NCBI GenBank assembly: GCA_916700875.1
Contig: CAKAKS010000038.1
Span: 12,223,944 to 12,287,943 of the forward strand
DNA length: 64,000 bases
Origin: Sebastes aleutianus
Lineage: Eukaryota; Chordata; Actinopteri; Perciformes; Sebastidae
Reading direction: 5' to 3'
The position numbers and the translations under genes were made by a program. Below, piece by piece: positions 1 through 11,430 of this stretch. Numbering within the stretch: position 1 is the first letter of the stretch; every line of letters begins with the position of its first letter. A model generated the notes under the pieces. The model searched no databases, had not been told where the DNA came from, and saw only the letters and a list, made by a program, of their open reading frames with translations.

Positions 1-275
1 CAGAGGTCAACGTTGATTTGTTTGTCACGTAACTTACGTACTTAGTACTCCGTACTAACTTACGCCACTTCCTGAGTTATATTAACCCAAACCACAATCT
101 TTTCCTAAACTGAACTAAGTAGTTTTTGTCACGTAACTTACGGATTTAGGTTACGCCACTTCTGTTATTATTTCAACCCACACCTGATCTTTTCCTAAAC
201 CTAAGTATTATTGTTGCCTAAACCTAACAAAGTTGATATTTTCCTAAACCTAACTAAGTAGTTCTGTTGAAGACA
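1..275. repeat. Minisatellite-like dispersed repeat ('TTTTCCTAAACCTAA' family)
   Basis: Imperfect units recur here: CACGTAACTTACG, ACGCCACTT, then AACCCA(A/C)ACC followed by TTTTCCTAAAC and CTAACTAAGTAG. At least three partial units are visible. The same motif returns inside the foldback element near 17.2 kb and in shorter form near 24.56 kb and 48.8 kb. No coding potential was seen. Confidence 0.7.
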
Positions 276-568
276 GAAATTTATTTTGAAAAAACTGGAG
301 TGGTAATTGACGTGTGTCATGTGTTGCTGGACATTCGTAGGAAAACTAATGGGAAAATAAGGAATATCTTTTCGTAAGATATCATAGGAAACCCGTTGTA
401 TAAGGATACGTTGCATTCAGCACTGAAACACAGTCATGTTCTTTCTTTTACTTTAGTGTTTCTCTGCATCTCCCATGATAGTGTAGTAGGAACAAACAAG
501 TGTGTTCAAACATGTTCACCCATGATGTGGATGTATCAGGATGTATGTGTGTCTGTGTGTGCGCGTGT

Positions 569-621
<53 letters not shown>

Positions 622-2132
622 GTCTTCAAAGTGTTTATTTTAGGTTATTTTAGCGTCAGCAGGGTTCAACTTTCATCACAGCTGGATGCCGTTTGATCAA
701 CTTACTCATCTGTCTGTCTCACTCCCCCCCTGTAACATCAAAGAATGGAAGTGTTGTTTCTTGTGTGTGCTTGTGTTGTTGTTGTTTGTTACACAATGCT
801 AACCAAAGGCCCACAAACAACTGATAGTGTTGTGGATGACACAGCAAAGAAAACAGCAGAGATGAATATGAATTCAGTCTGGATCTTTCCAGTGGGCTGA
901 ATCGCTGAGCAACAATGCTAATTAAGTCAAAATGAAATGTGAAATGACTTCTTGACCTTGTTCGGTAATTTTCAGCGCCATAATGCACACCTACTTCAAA
1001 ATAAACTCTAACAGAAAACTTAAGCTAATTACCTCATGCTGCAGGGAAAAAAAAAACAATAAGACCAATTATATTTTTTTAAACGTCCTGGACATTCTTC
1101 CTCTCATGAATCTGAACAGCCTTTCTCACTCCAATATCCTATTTAAACATGAAATGCAACAAATTAAGTGAGCAACTTGCTTAAAAATTGTTATGTTTAT
1201 TTGACTTTAAGAAAGGTAGTAAAGCATTTAGCTCAATCTTTAATCCACTGTGTATTAGGGACTGTACATAAATTATTGGGGTGGGGAGGGAAGCGGAATC
1301 TTATTTCACTCACCATTAACAATATTTTGAATGGATCCTCCCTTAAACTTAAAAAGAAAATGTGAAATACCCTCCCCCCAATATCTGGAAACAATGTATA
1401 TGTGGCAAACAATAATTCTCATGAATAGGTGTGTCACATGAACACCAAGTCAATGCTAAAATTCTTAAAATGTGACAGAATCAGGGTTTGAAACTAACGG
1501 CGTCCTGTCATCCCAGGGACGATATAAAATGTCTTTGGAAGGCAGTAAACTCATGATGTAATGCTACATTGTGAACAACAAGTCCGTGTTGAAATCAGCA
1601 GGACGAATATCTAGTTAAAGTTAGCTGTTAGCAGCCAGTAAGCAGCACAGTCCTTCACACATTCAGACTATATTCTGTAAAAAGGAGTATTGAGCAAAGG
1701 TAAATTCGAAGGTTATGATGATGTGTTCAAATGCAATCTTCTATGATGTAGTTTTTGAATAAATCAATTTGTTTGAAGGAGATGTTTTCAAAGCAATATG
1801 AAATAAGATAATAGAAAGGGAATTATGACCTGTTCAACTTCCAAACAAAAACCAGTATACAAACGGTAATAAAGGAGTGCATGTTGAAGTACATGGGATT
1901 AATTGTTTTACTTTGTTTTTTTTACCGTGGTATCGAATAGGCTTGTCACGGTAGTCTGTGTCGTTTTGCTTTTTTTTACAGAAATAAAACCCATTTAGTT
2001 AATTTTGGCGTATCAGCTCTGTGTTATCAATACAAAGTCGGACAACGGACGCTACAAATGGACAGTGAAAGTGTCTGCTCTGTATGGATCTTCAGCTCAG
2101 AGTAGCAGGTGTCATATTTCACACACACAGGA
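276..2132. other. Intronic stretch without recognised gene
   Basis: Contains a (GT)n microsatellite at about 546-619 and otherwise AT-rich sequence. The open frames here are short and show no recognisable domain. Nothing else can be supported. Confidence 0.6.
546..619. repeat. (GT)n microsatellite
   Basis: An interrupted TG/GT tract that becomes pure GT from about 575 to 618. Confidence 0.95.
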
Positions 2133-2138
2133 CGAGAG

Positions 2139-2231
2139 AGAGTTGACAGACGAGACGATGTGAAGCGAAAAGCAAAAGTGCCTATCTGGCAATATTTCAG
2201 ATTTAAACCCAATGCTATAAGGGGACCATAA
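2139..2231 (+). pseudogene. Possible hAT transposase BED-finger remnant
   Basis: The plus-strand frame with codons at 2163, 2166 and so on reads KRKAKVPIWQYFRFKPNAI before a TAA at 2229. The pattern V.IWQYF.FKPN resembles the start of BED zinc fingers in fish hAT (ZBED-like) transposases, usually VW.YFGF. No cysteine pair follows, so at best this is a broken fragment. Chance similarity is possible given its length. Confidence 0.35.
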
Positions 2232-2374
2232 CGTTAATGAGGTGAGGAGGACATAGCGGTCACAGCCGGTGTGCGGAAACCAGCGGCCCCGCAGCGAAAG
2301 CTGGAGAGGCCAGACACACAGCCACCCGACGTTAAAGATCAAAATAAGCGTGCTACATATATTGACCGTCATCT

Positions 2375-2437
2375 TTTCTTGTAAAATGTCCGGTGTAATT
2401 AGTCTGGTACTAATTACACCGGACATTTTACAAGAAA
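2375..2437. repeat. Perfect 29-bp inverted repeat (hairpin, 5-nt loop)
   Basis: The left arm 2375-2403 and right arm 2409-2437 are exact reverse complements, separated by CTGGT. The arm core is AAAATGTCCGGTGTAATTAG. The flanks do not continue the pairing. It could be a tiny foldback, a transposon end-to-end junction, or a hairpin RNA source. Confidence 0.9.
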
Positions 2438-3776
2438 CCCTCCCTTTAGCAAAAAGAAAAAGCACATAACCCTCTTTTCTGACCCGCACTCCCTTATTAA
2501 TAATTTCTGTATGGTCCCTTACAATGCACAAGGACCTGCAGGTACAGACATACTGGCCACTGCAGCAATCAAACCCCGGCTCAGTGCACAAGTCTTGTGT
2601 GACCTTTTGGATATTCAACTGTCATTAAATGAGTGACTGTCCCTGAGTTGAATCAAACATCCTACTTACTGCAATTCAATGAAGAATCACTTTTCATAGC
2701 ACATTTATGTTTGGTTCAAACAGTAAAGAGATGTCAATAAATAATATGTGTCTTGGTATACAGTATTTTTCTATTTATGGTTTCTTCGGGTTGACCTTGT
2801 TGTAAGTAAGCCACTTACCAATGCTTAAAAGCCACTTCATACTCCAGGAAGACTTGAAACCTTTGAAAAGAATTCTTGACCTTAAGGTTCAACTTAACTT
2901 TATCACCAAGGCCATTATAATAGGACACATATTTTAAGTCCTCCTAAGAGGCTCTCGGTTTAAATCATTCAGGGATGCAAACCAACTCACGCAAACAAAG
3001 CTAAACAGTCAAGACGGGGGCATTTAATTATTCTGGACTGAAAAACTCCTTCCAGCGAGTCTTTTTCCACCCAACCTAACAAATTAATTGGCCATTTATT
3101 CAGTAAATGCGCATAATAAATTCTCACACCGGAACCACCTGGCGAATTCTAACTTCAACATTCAAACATTTGAATTCACACATCGTGGTCACTTTTATTT
3201 ATTTATTATTATTTTTTTTTCTCTCTTCTGGGTTGTGACATGGGATCTAAAATCCTTGCTGAAAAGAGCTGTGCGCTGTGGGCAACTCCTAAGACGTTGA
3301 CTTTACACTAACCCCTGACATTTATCTGTAAGGGTGACTCACATTAAAACACACACTTGTGGAAACACACACACACTTGGTCTTTTTAAGGCCTAGTGGT
3401 CTAATGCGAGCTGTCAGCTCTGCCACATTGTTTTGACTTGTTACAAGGGATAGCGCTGGAGGGTGAAGGCGTGTGTGTGTGTGTGTTTTCCTTTATGTAC
3501 AAATGACAGCATGTGTACATTGCATGTTTGTGTGTGTATGTAAACTGTCAAGAAAAATTATATAAGACAGAATCCCATAACGAAAATGTACATGTGCATT
3601 ATGTGTTAAGCATATGTGTCCATTTATATCAAATGCTGAACGTACTCACAACTGAAGGTGCGTGTAACACCGTAGAAAGATCCATCTTTTTTGTCAGGCT
3701 CGCTCTTTTCATCTCCTCTTTGTTTTCTTTTCCACTGAAAACAGATTTGACATGGCCCTCACACACACACACACAC

Positions 3777-3813
<37 letters not shown>

Positions 3814-4424
3814 TGTGCACTTTACAGCACACACTCCCACTCACAAGCACGCACTTAGATGTCTTTGAGGCAGATTATATCAGATTGTAGATCAATGTTT
3901 CAAAGAGAATAAAAGTCTTTCAGTGTACACGATCTGTAAAAGGAATCACATACACACCCATTGAAATAATCGACTCCATCTTTGTCTCTCCTCACTCTTT
4001 CTCCTCCTTCCAGTAACATCCTCAGATTGGTCATCTCACATCTGCATGCTCCCAATCAGATAGAGGCATGGAGTTCTTCCTGTGATCACTTCCTTCCCAA
4101 ACGGGTCTCAATGCTAAATTTACAGCCTGATAACATTATGTGAAGGGGGGGGAAAAAAGCCCTCGAGCGGGATGCATGCATCTGTTTCTGTGTCTGTTTT
4201 AACAAGCTTGAATTAAAGAGAAGGGAAGCTTCACTAACAGCAGACTGAGCGACATTTCGTACAGATGTTGTCGCGCGTTTAAGGGTGAGTAATCTTGCGG
4301 TCACAGGCCCTCAAGGTCGTTGCCACTTTTCTACATGCGTCACTTCACTGTGAATGTGAATATTAATGAGACCTAATTTCTGTCTCAAGCTATTTCACAT
4401 CCTCAGATCAATTAAAATTGCAAC
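2438..4424. other. Intronic stretch without recognised gene
   Basis: Apart from short CA/GT tracts near 3345-3490 and the (CA)n block at 3759-3811, this is unremarkable AT-rich DNA. The open frames across the CA block are simple-repeat translations. Confidence 0.6.
3759..3811. repeat. (CA)n microsatellite
   Basis: Nearly pure CA repeat with one GCA interruption at about 3781. Confidence 0.95.
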
Positions 4425-4639
4425 TTAAAGGGACATTCCGCCACCTTTTATGTGATTGTCCAATCAGTGCTGATGGTAAATGTAGTCCTCTGAAGAAATA
4501 AATTCCACAGTGCGTGCTATATTGACTGAGAAAGCTGATCTCTCCTATTGCGGAGCTGTGCTGGCTTTGCCTACATGTACCAGGATGCATTGCGCGCAAG
4601 CGGCGAGTTCGCTACGTCTGATAAATAAACGAAACAAAC

Positions 4640-5191
4640 TCACAAAATGTAAATTAAGTTTTTAGTTTCATAAGATACCAGTATCCTCAGCTTTAAAACT
4701 GAGCGTTCACTTTGACAGCCCTTGTCAAAATAAATCCTTAATTCATAGAGTAATATGTGAAAATATGCCGGCTCTACAGGCCGTTTTCCACTGCTGTATC
4801 TCTCTTCCTTGCCCGTGGCCCTGTTGAGCAGCGGCTCGTTGGCGACTCTCCTTCTTCGGAGGCTGACCATTAAATTAGCAAAATCCAATGACAAAAACCA
4901 CCCTGCTGGTCCTGGTTGTCTTTTCCAGTTTATATTCGGGATCCTGGAGAAAGTCTCCAGCACACCTTTTTCCCATTGAGGAGGAAAACTTCCATGCATA
5001 GTAGTGCACACACGGCTCGCTCTCTCTCTGTTGTCGTCAGCGACGGCATCCAACAAAAACTGCCCACGCTGACATTCATTACAGCAGAATGATTTTGTTT
5101 CTGTTGGTATGGGAGGGTAATTTGAGCAAAGGCGCCACCAGTCGGTGTTTGCCCTCGGCAGCTCAGGTTCTAGAGGGTCCCTGCCGGCCAT
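4640..5191 (-). pseudogene. Decayed P2X7-C-terminal-like cysteine domain inside the TTAA element
   Basis: A 183-residue frame runs antisense through the element. It shows W18, then CSNYPPIPTETKSFCCNEC (22-40), close to the cysteine-rich W-C-x-C-x-x-C...PTE..S.CC.E signature of the P2X7 receptor cytoplasmic tail domain. That domain is also found in many fish 'P2X7-like' proteins with no channel part. One expected cysteine is tyrosine (25), and the frame drifts after about residue 90, so this is probably not functional. The frame stays open upstream through a CAGCCTC-rich minisatellite (5204-5264). A second open frame (5514-5227, minus) with an acidic DSDIQLE stretch meets it there in another frame. 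The family name comes from pattern recognition only. Confidence 0.45.
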
Positions 5192-5203
5192 ATCCTCCCC
5201 GCT

Positions 5204-5264
5204 GCAGCAGCAGCCTCGAGCAGCCTCTAGCAGCCTTGAGCAGCCTCTCTCCAGCCTCTCTCCA
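5204..5264. repeat. CAGCCTC-type minisatellite
   Basis: Imperfect GCAGCCTCGA / GCAGCCTCTA / GCAGCCTTGA units. It lies where the two minus-strand frames of the enclosing element change register, so slippage could explain the shift. Confidence 0.75.
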
Positions 5265-5413
5265 ACTGAATATCCGAGTCAGGCAAAAAACTGTAATTTG
5301 TATACTGTAATAATCCTCGTCCTGCACTGTACTGGGATGCCATTTTCACTGTTGGAAACGTTACACAAGCGATGAGAACAAGGACGTTTTGGCTACCAAA
5401 GCTGAAATAGCCC

Positions 5414-5467
5414 TCTGTAGTTCTTCCGTATACCAAGTATGTCACTGGTATACGGAAGAACAACAGA
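5414..5467. repeat. Imperfect hairpin within the TTAA element
   Basis: GTTCTTCCGTATACCA at 5420-5435 is the exact reverse complement of 5446-5461. Beyond one A/A mismatch, five more base pairs extend it to 5414-5435 / 5446-5467, with a 10-nt loop. Confidence 0.85.
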
Positions 5468-5687
5468 TTTTGCAGCTGTAGAACGGCAGCTTTCTCGGTC
5501 AATATAGCACGCACTGAGGAATTTATCGACTACATTTACATCAACACTGATTGGACATCCACATCAAAAGTGTCAAATGTCTCTTTTAAAAAAGAAAACA
5601 TCAGCTCCAACCAATTTCTGACAGCTGCGACATGCAATCCCCATCAGCCTGGTGATGCAAGACATGTAAACCTTGCCTTGACATCAG

Positions 5688-5689
<2 letters not shown>

Positions 5690-5747
<58 letters not shown>
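5690..5747. repeat. (GT)n microsatellite
   Basis: Uninterrupted GT tract of about 57 bp just outside the TTAA-flanked element. Confidence 0.95.
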
Positions 5748-5748
<1 letters not shown>

Positions 5749-7875
5749 AGGGGGGGAGTGTTGAGTGGGTGGAACCGGCAGTGAGAAAACACTTGTGAAT
5801 TCTCAAGAAAGGTGGGAAAATGTGGTCATGGTAAGTATCACCGAGACACGCTCCCCTCCCTGAACAGCTACCTTCTTTCAGTTTGCCCGTAAGCAGAGCG
5901 CCTAACCACCAAACACTCCAATTACAAGCGAAGAAAACTGTGGTTGTACCGGGCAGCCCTCAGGTCTGAATATGTTTAGCCGTATCAAAACGAAGCGGGG
6001 ATTTGCTGTGTAAGGCGACGCATGTTGAGCAGAACCCTTCCTGGGATAAGTAACACTTTAAAAGACACTGTGAAATTGAGGTCAGAAGAAGAAAGAGATA
6101 CCTCGGTGCTGAGGAAATGTTGGCAGCTGCGATTTTGATTTTGCCCTCAGAAAAACATACTGACTTTAAAGATACAAGCAGAAGTAGAGTCTTTATCTCT
6201 CACTGTCACTCTGTCTCTTGCTCTCTCTCTCCGCTGCTCTCATCATAGCAGCGGCGCCCTTTGCTATCTCAGTAGCTATCTGTAATGGGCACAATGTTCA
6301 AAGCAAAGCAGTGGTGTTTGTGTCTGGGTGTTAAGTGTCTCGGCATGCCTGCCTGTGCGAGCATGTGTGTGTGTGTATCCTTGTAAAAAATGTATTTTCC
6401 GTGGCCCTGCATGCTGTCTCTCCCTCGCCATCCCTCTCTTTCTCTCTCTCATCCCTCTGGAGTAGTCGAAATCTTCCTTCCAGTCAATTGAAGCCGTTTT
6501 CATGTCTAGCACCCTGCGCCGCTGCAGGCGATGTGCGTGCGTATCTGTGTTTGCGAGTTTGAAGTGAGTCTGCATTTTTGTGCATGTGTGTGTGTGTAGG
6601 CTGCTGCAGGCTAGCCGTGACTGTGTGATGCCCGCAGAGCATAGAGGAAGGGGGGAGACGATCCTATACTGTCTGTTTATAAATCAGCAAAAGTTCAATT
6701 ATCCTGTGCATTATGTGTGTTTAAATCAGGGGATCTTATTAAAGCCGGTCATGTGAATCCTAATTTTCCATATAATAATTGTATTAGCCTGTAAATAGAC
6801 GGCCATTAGCACAAAACCCATAATTCTGCCAGATTGTGTGTGTGCGTGCGTGCCTGTGTGTAAATGTATGGTTGTGCTGTTTTATGCAATTCCAGTGACA
6901 TTTGTAATTACAACAACTCAAGTGGAACAGACTCCACATATACAAAACTTATTTTAAATATACTGTCAAGTTAGCCCGAATTACACCAACCTCCATTCAT
7001 TCATGATAATTTAAAGGAAAGCTTCATCCTCCAGTATTTGTATTTCTCATGGGTTTCACCTTATATATAGACAGAGGAGTGCTAGTAAAAAATGGTTGGA
7101 ATAGGCCTACATGATACAGAGAGTCTGTGTGCGTGGCTTTAAAACTGAAATATTTACTACTATGCAATTTCAATGTGTGCATTTACATGCATTTAGGTAA
7201 CGGGGGCTACAGTGGGTTGATTTCTTAACGGTCATGTAAACAAGGAACCTGGTTTTCCGTAATTGGAGTTGGGGATTAGGGAAACCTGATTTCCCCAGGT
7301 AGATCTCTCCTGGAGAACAATTTCTCTGCCATGTATACGCGTAACCAGGTTTCTAATCAGCTTTTTACAAGTATGCATGTGCATGACAAAGACTTCAGTC
7401 AGCGGGAGAGTAAACGGGTGGATGAAACGACAGATCATGACATAAAGAGACGGTTGGCGGGTGAGGGGAGGAATCTGATGCTGCATGTGGACGTGGATTT
7501 ACGGTTATCATGTTACTACAGTGCTTGTAAATATGTTCCCCGATTGCCCACGCAACCTGGTTACTTAAATCAACTTTAATCAATATTTATCAATAGACAG
7601 ACACAGTTTGCGACTAGCTGTAGCATTCAGGAGCTATAGAGCCAGATGTTTCCCTCAGGAGTTGGTAGAGACCAAAAACGGAAACACAACTGCAAATGGC
7701 TGGATGTGTAAATAAGCAACTGTTTGCTAAGTTCACTGTATCAACTTAATATGTAGTGATAGGTCAATGTTGTGTTCACAACTTGTTTCTGCTGCCCCCT
7801 AGTGTCCCCAAAAAACTGTAGTGAAAGGATGTTGGAATTGGAATGTATCTTACTTGATGACCGTTTTATATAAGC
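5748..7875. other. Intronic stretch without recognised gene
   Basis: Contains short CT- and TG-rich tracts (6195-6235, 6365-6380, 6835-6862). The 6660-6830 part is low in obvious repeats and AT-rich. No exon or transposon was recognised. Confidence 0.55.
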
Positions 7876-7999
7876 AATAGCTCACGACAGGCCGTGGTAT
7901 ATTGTGATTATATCACAGCTAAGGGGCGTTGTTCGGCCCGACGCAAACAGCCCTTAGCTGTAATATAATCACACCGTACCTGTCGTGAGGTGAGCTATG
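7876..7999. mobile_element. Palindromic MITE-like element, ~124 bp
   Basis: ATAGCTCACGACAGG at 7877-7891 pairs with CCTGTCGTGAGGTGAGCTAT on the right, which carries a small insertion. GTGATTATATCACAGCTAAGG pairs with CCTTAGCTGTAATATAATCAC. Only a short GC-richer spacer separates the arms, so the whole element can fold back. Confidence 0.8.
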
Positions 8000-9875
8000 G
8001 CACCTACATTATAAATTACATTATAAAAGTTAAAATATATAAAATGTATTGACCACTTACAAGCCTAGACCTTACTTCATATAGTCACTCTGTTATCCTG
8101 GTTTGGGTTTAATTCCCCTGCTTAATTGTTCTGACATTGTGTATGAGCTCACCTGAACACATGTGTGTGCTAGTTTGTCAATTCAACTTGGTGCCTGCAC
8201 AGCAATCATTGGAATAAACCCAATCGTGTATATAACCAGCACCCATCAGTATCGTGCAATCATTTTAACCATAATGATATTGGCCTCGGGTATTTTCTTT
8301 CACAAACAGTTTACTTTTAGTAGCTTTATCGACTGGCACAGATAGAGCTACGGCATGTTCAGTGTCACGAGGTGCAAACATTGATGCATTGTAGTTCATT
8401 AGTATTGGTTGGAATGAGGAGTTTAAGTATCTCATTATCTAGATGCTGTTTTGGAGTTATCTAATTAATATTGGCATGTTTAATGATCTAAATGTTGTTT
8501 GAGAGAATTTTATTAGTTTTTCGACGGAGGCGTTTAGTGACACATGCTCCGTGCTGAATGTTATTCGAAATAATTTCATTAGTGTTTGTTTTAATGGAGG
8601 GTTTTAATGTGTCTGAATGCCGCTTTTAATTGTCTCAACTGTTGTGGTTCCAGAGTGGCATTTAGGCAACAGATAAACAGCTGGAAATCGCTACCAGCCA
8701 AAGGCTAGTCATTTTTGGATGTGGTTTGTAAATCATGTCAGATTTTAAAGTTTGTGATCTTCTTTTCTAAAAAAACAAACACTTTGTGTACTATGATAGT
8801 GTAGTTTTAGAGGCAAATTAGATAGAACAGGATCATATACTTTGCGTTTAGATACAGTTTGTTCATTATCCAGATGTTATCTTCTCTATTTACTGTATAT
8901 TGAAATCATATTACATGAATTAACACATTCTAAATGAGAAATATTGAATTTCACTCCACTAAGCCAAATGGTATTAGACTGATTCCCTGAAATGCTCTTT
9001 TCAGAGCAAGCAGCGTATCTGCGACAGGATGCACTCAAAGCAGGTGTTTCCACCCAGGTGTGGTTTCTGACTTAATTAAGTTAATTAAGCTAATTGGTTA
9101 ATTAAACAATCAATTATCCCGTCATTCCCTCCCGTATGCCATTACAGTCATCGCACTAAACTCGGCCTCTGTCCAAATCCTCCGCTTGGCTTCAAATGAT
9201 TTAAATGAGTGCATCTGTCTCCAGGATTGATGGATGAATGAATGGATTAAACAAGGAGGTGAAGGGGAAAATGATGGATATGCACATACAGCAGAGGGAG
9301 CGGTAACGGCTGGATGGATAGATGGATGAATGAAAGGATGGATGAAACAGAGGGAGGGGTTAACTTTTCATGAGATGCAGTAATCGCGGTCCTACTCACT
9401 GAAATACTCCCCGTGCTCATCAGCAGGCACATTCACTCACCTTTACTCTCTTTTCATGTCACAGCTCACATTCTTTGCCATTTTTAGGTTAATTAAAGTG
9501 CCGCAGGCTTTGTGAAGCCATCACATCAACCATACTGACTCTGAAAATTATACTTCCCCCCCCCCAGCATGACTAAAAATAGTTGAAATATCTTTTTTTT
9601 TATAGTGTAGCTACCCAGAAATAAAAAAGGAGAATAAAAATCACCCAAACGTCTGTGTGACACGCAACATTAGCCACTCACATATAGTTCAAAAAGGATT
9701 CATGACACATTTTACCTTGTGATTTCAGACATAAGCAGGTGAAAATAATTTTATTTTAAAATGTGAAATGGTTAGCTTTTCATTGACAGACTGAGTCTGT
9801 AGCACTATTTTAAGTAAAATTCAACATGCCTGCTATTCTCGGATATCATTTTGTATCCTTTTCTTATTCCCACCT
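8000..9875. other. Intronic stretch without recognised gene
   Basis: AT-rich and low in recognised repeats. It includes a cluster of three TTAATTAA motifs (9072-9105) and a GGATGGATGAA-type region (9220-9350). Short T and C homopolymers lie near 9555-9600. Confidence 0.55.
9072..9116. promoter_or_regulatory. Cluster of TTAATTAA / TAATT homeodomain-type core motifs
   Basis: TTAATTAA occurs at 9072-9079, 9081-9088 and 9098-9105, with further TAATT and CAATTA cores between and after. TAAT is the known core for many homeodomain proteins. Enhancer function is only a guess; AT-rich drift could make the same pattern. Confidence 0.25.
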
Positions 9876-10046
9876 TCAATTCAATTTAATTCAATAGGCT
9901 TTATTGGCATGACATTACGCATGTGTTGCCTAAGCACGATAATGATTATGAAATACAATGAAAAAAAATAAACAAAAACAACATTAAACAGAGCAATAAC
10001 AAAAACAGTGAATAATAATATTATACAATAGAATAAAATAGATAAT
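9876..10046 (-). repeat. LINE 3'-tail-like sequence with (AATTC)n microsatellite
   Basis: TTCAATTCAATTTAATTCAA leads into GGCTTTATTGGCATGACA, a layout common at 3' ends of teleost non-LTR retrotransposons in reverse orientation. A/T-rich sequence follows. Confidence 0.5.
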
Positions 10047-10520
10047 TATACAGGTAAATGAAAAGGAGATGGTGGTGGTGGTAATCAGAAAATGGTACAA
10101 GTTACTCCTACTGGCTCTTTCTTTTCTCCACTACCTCCCTCCTTCACACACACACACACATATATACTGTATATATAGATCTCACCCCTTCCCTTCCTCC
10201 CTCTCTGTATCACCTCTGTGGATATAGTAGTCATGCAGACAGCTAATGTCAAACCACCAATTACACAGTCAGTCGCTTTTTATCCTCTCCCGCTCTCTCT
10301 TGTTCTCTGTCTTATACAATGCAAGTACCCAGTGACACTCACTTGGAGACATGTGTAGAGACACCTCACCCCTACACACACATACACACACACAAACACA
10401 CACAGGGGTTCCGGTGCCATGTTTATCAGTCACGGCAACAACAAGTATTACAACATGGTAAGTACCAACAAACTAAGCCTTTCCCATTTAGCCTACACAT
10501 CAGCACATACACACATGTCA

Positions 10521-10523
<3 letters not shown>

Positions 10524-10573
<50 letters not shown>

Positions 10574-10574
10574 T
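10524..10574. repeat. (CA)n microsatellite
   Basis: CA tract of about 40 bp that becomes interrupted by CGCA units at its 3' end. Confidence 0.95.
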
Positions 10575-10660
10575 CACACACATATACACTGACTTCAAAG
10601 AGGAGATTAATCCATACATGTTACTCGTTTTGCCGCTTTCATTTTGAAAAAAATTGCTTT

Positions 10661-10663
<3 letters not shown>

Positions 10664-10716
<53 letters not shown>
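10664..10716. repeat. (CT)n microsatellite
   Basis: Pure CT tract of about 53 bp in a pyrimidine-rich setting. Confidence 0.95.
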
Positions 10717-10719
<3 letters not shown>

Positions 10720-11430
10720 TGCTCTCACTTTCTCTCTTTCTCCAATACCATTATTGGAACCATCAGCCAGAGTGGTGGCATGCACTGGCTCTGATACACA
10801 CACACACACACTCACACACACATAGTGCCTATCTGGGCAGTCTGCCCGCTGCATGCTAAGCTAATGAGATTGGCAAACTGCCACACTACCAATATCAGTG
10901 GCAACCTTCCTTCCATTCTCTCTCAAATGCGCACACACACACACACACAGAAAGAGACACACAGAGATCCACGCTCTGAGACACCAATCAAACAGACGCA
11001 GACACACCGGTAGACACGGGTGATCACACAAGAAGAGAAACTCAACCACGTGCACAGAGTTATGCTCACAAAGACAATTTTCTGCGGTTAAATACAAAAC
11101 AGATAGCTGGAAAGGAGGGAGGCATAATTAGCTGGCAGGAGTTTCAAATGAAAGGAGGCGATGGAGGGATGATGGATAGATGATGCGGCGTCCTGTAATA
11201 ACTTTATGTTTTCAGAGTCAAGAAATTTTAAGCTGTCGTTTTTCACTGAAAATCTTTTGCCAATAAAACATCTTTCAAGCTGTTTTTCTGAAATGTAACA
11301 CACAAACACACACTTGATGTGGTGAACATGTTGTGCATGTGTTCCTTTTTTCCTTCTTTTCTCCCTTTTATCAATCTTTGTCAAGTAATTGGGACTTTAT
11401 TACAACTCTGAAACAATTCACATTTTCATC

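Larger units (their letters stand above)
4425..5589 (-). mobile_element. TTAA-flanked foldback-type DNA element, 1.16 kb, carrying a decayed coding remnant
   Basis: TTAA stands at both edges (4425-4428 and 5586-5589). Long terminal inverted repeats are visible: left 4425-4536 and right 5488-5589 share CCAATCAGTG, AAATGTAGTC, CAGTGCGTGCTATATTGA and GAGAAAGCT in opposite orientation. The inner termini begin AGGGACATT and AAGAGACATT. TTAA targets with purine-rich ends fit Kolobok-type elements better than piggyBac, whose ends begin CCC; this assignment is inference. The interior holds a GC-richer minus-strand reading frame. Confidence 0.75.
10047..11430. other. Simple-repeat-rich intronic stretch
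   Basis: Holds (CA)n at 10147-10160, 10383-10404, 10524-10574, 10796-10822 and 10931-10950, and (CT)n at 10664-10716. The long open frames here are dipeptide-repeat artefacts (THTH, SLSL). No gene was recognised. Confidence 0.75.

Noticed and set aside
2112..2618. 168-residue minus-strand open frame
   Set aside because: It runs through the perfect hairpin and opposite the possible hAT remnant; it has no recognisable domain or splice context.
3513..3890. Open frame over a CA tract
   Set aside because: Microsatellite translation; no coding evidence.
10319..10825. 168-residue open frame
   Set aside because: Mostly THTH and SLSL dipeptides from CA and CT microsatellites.
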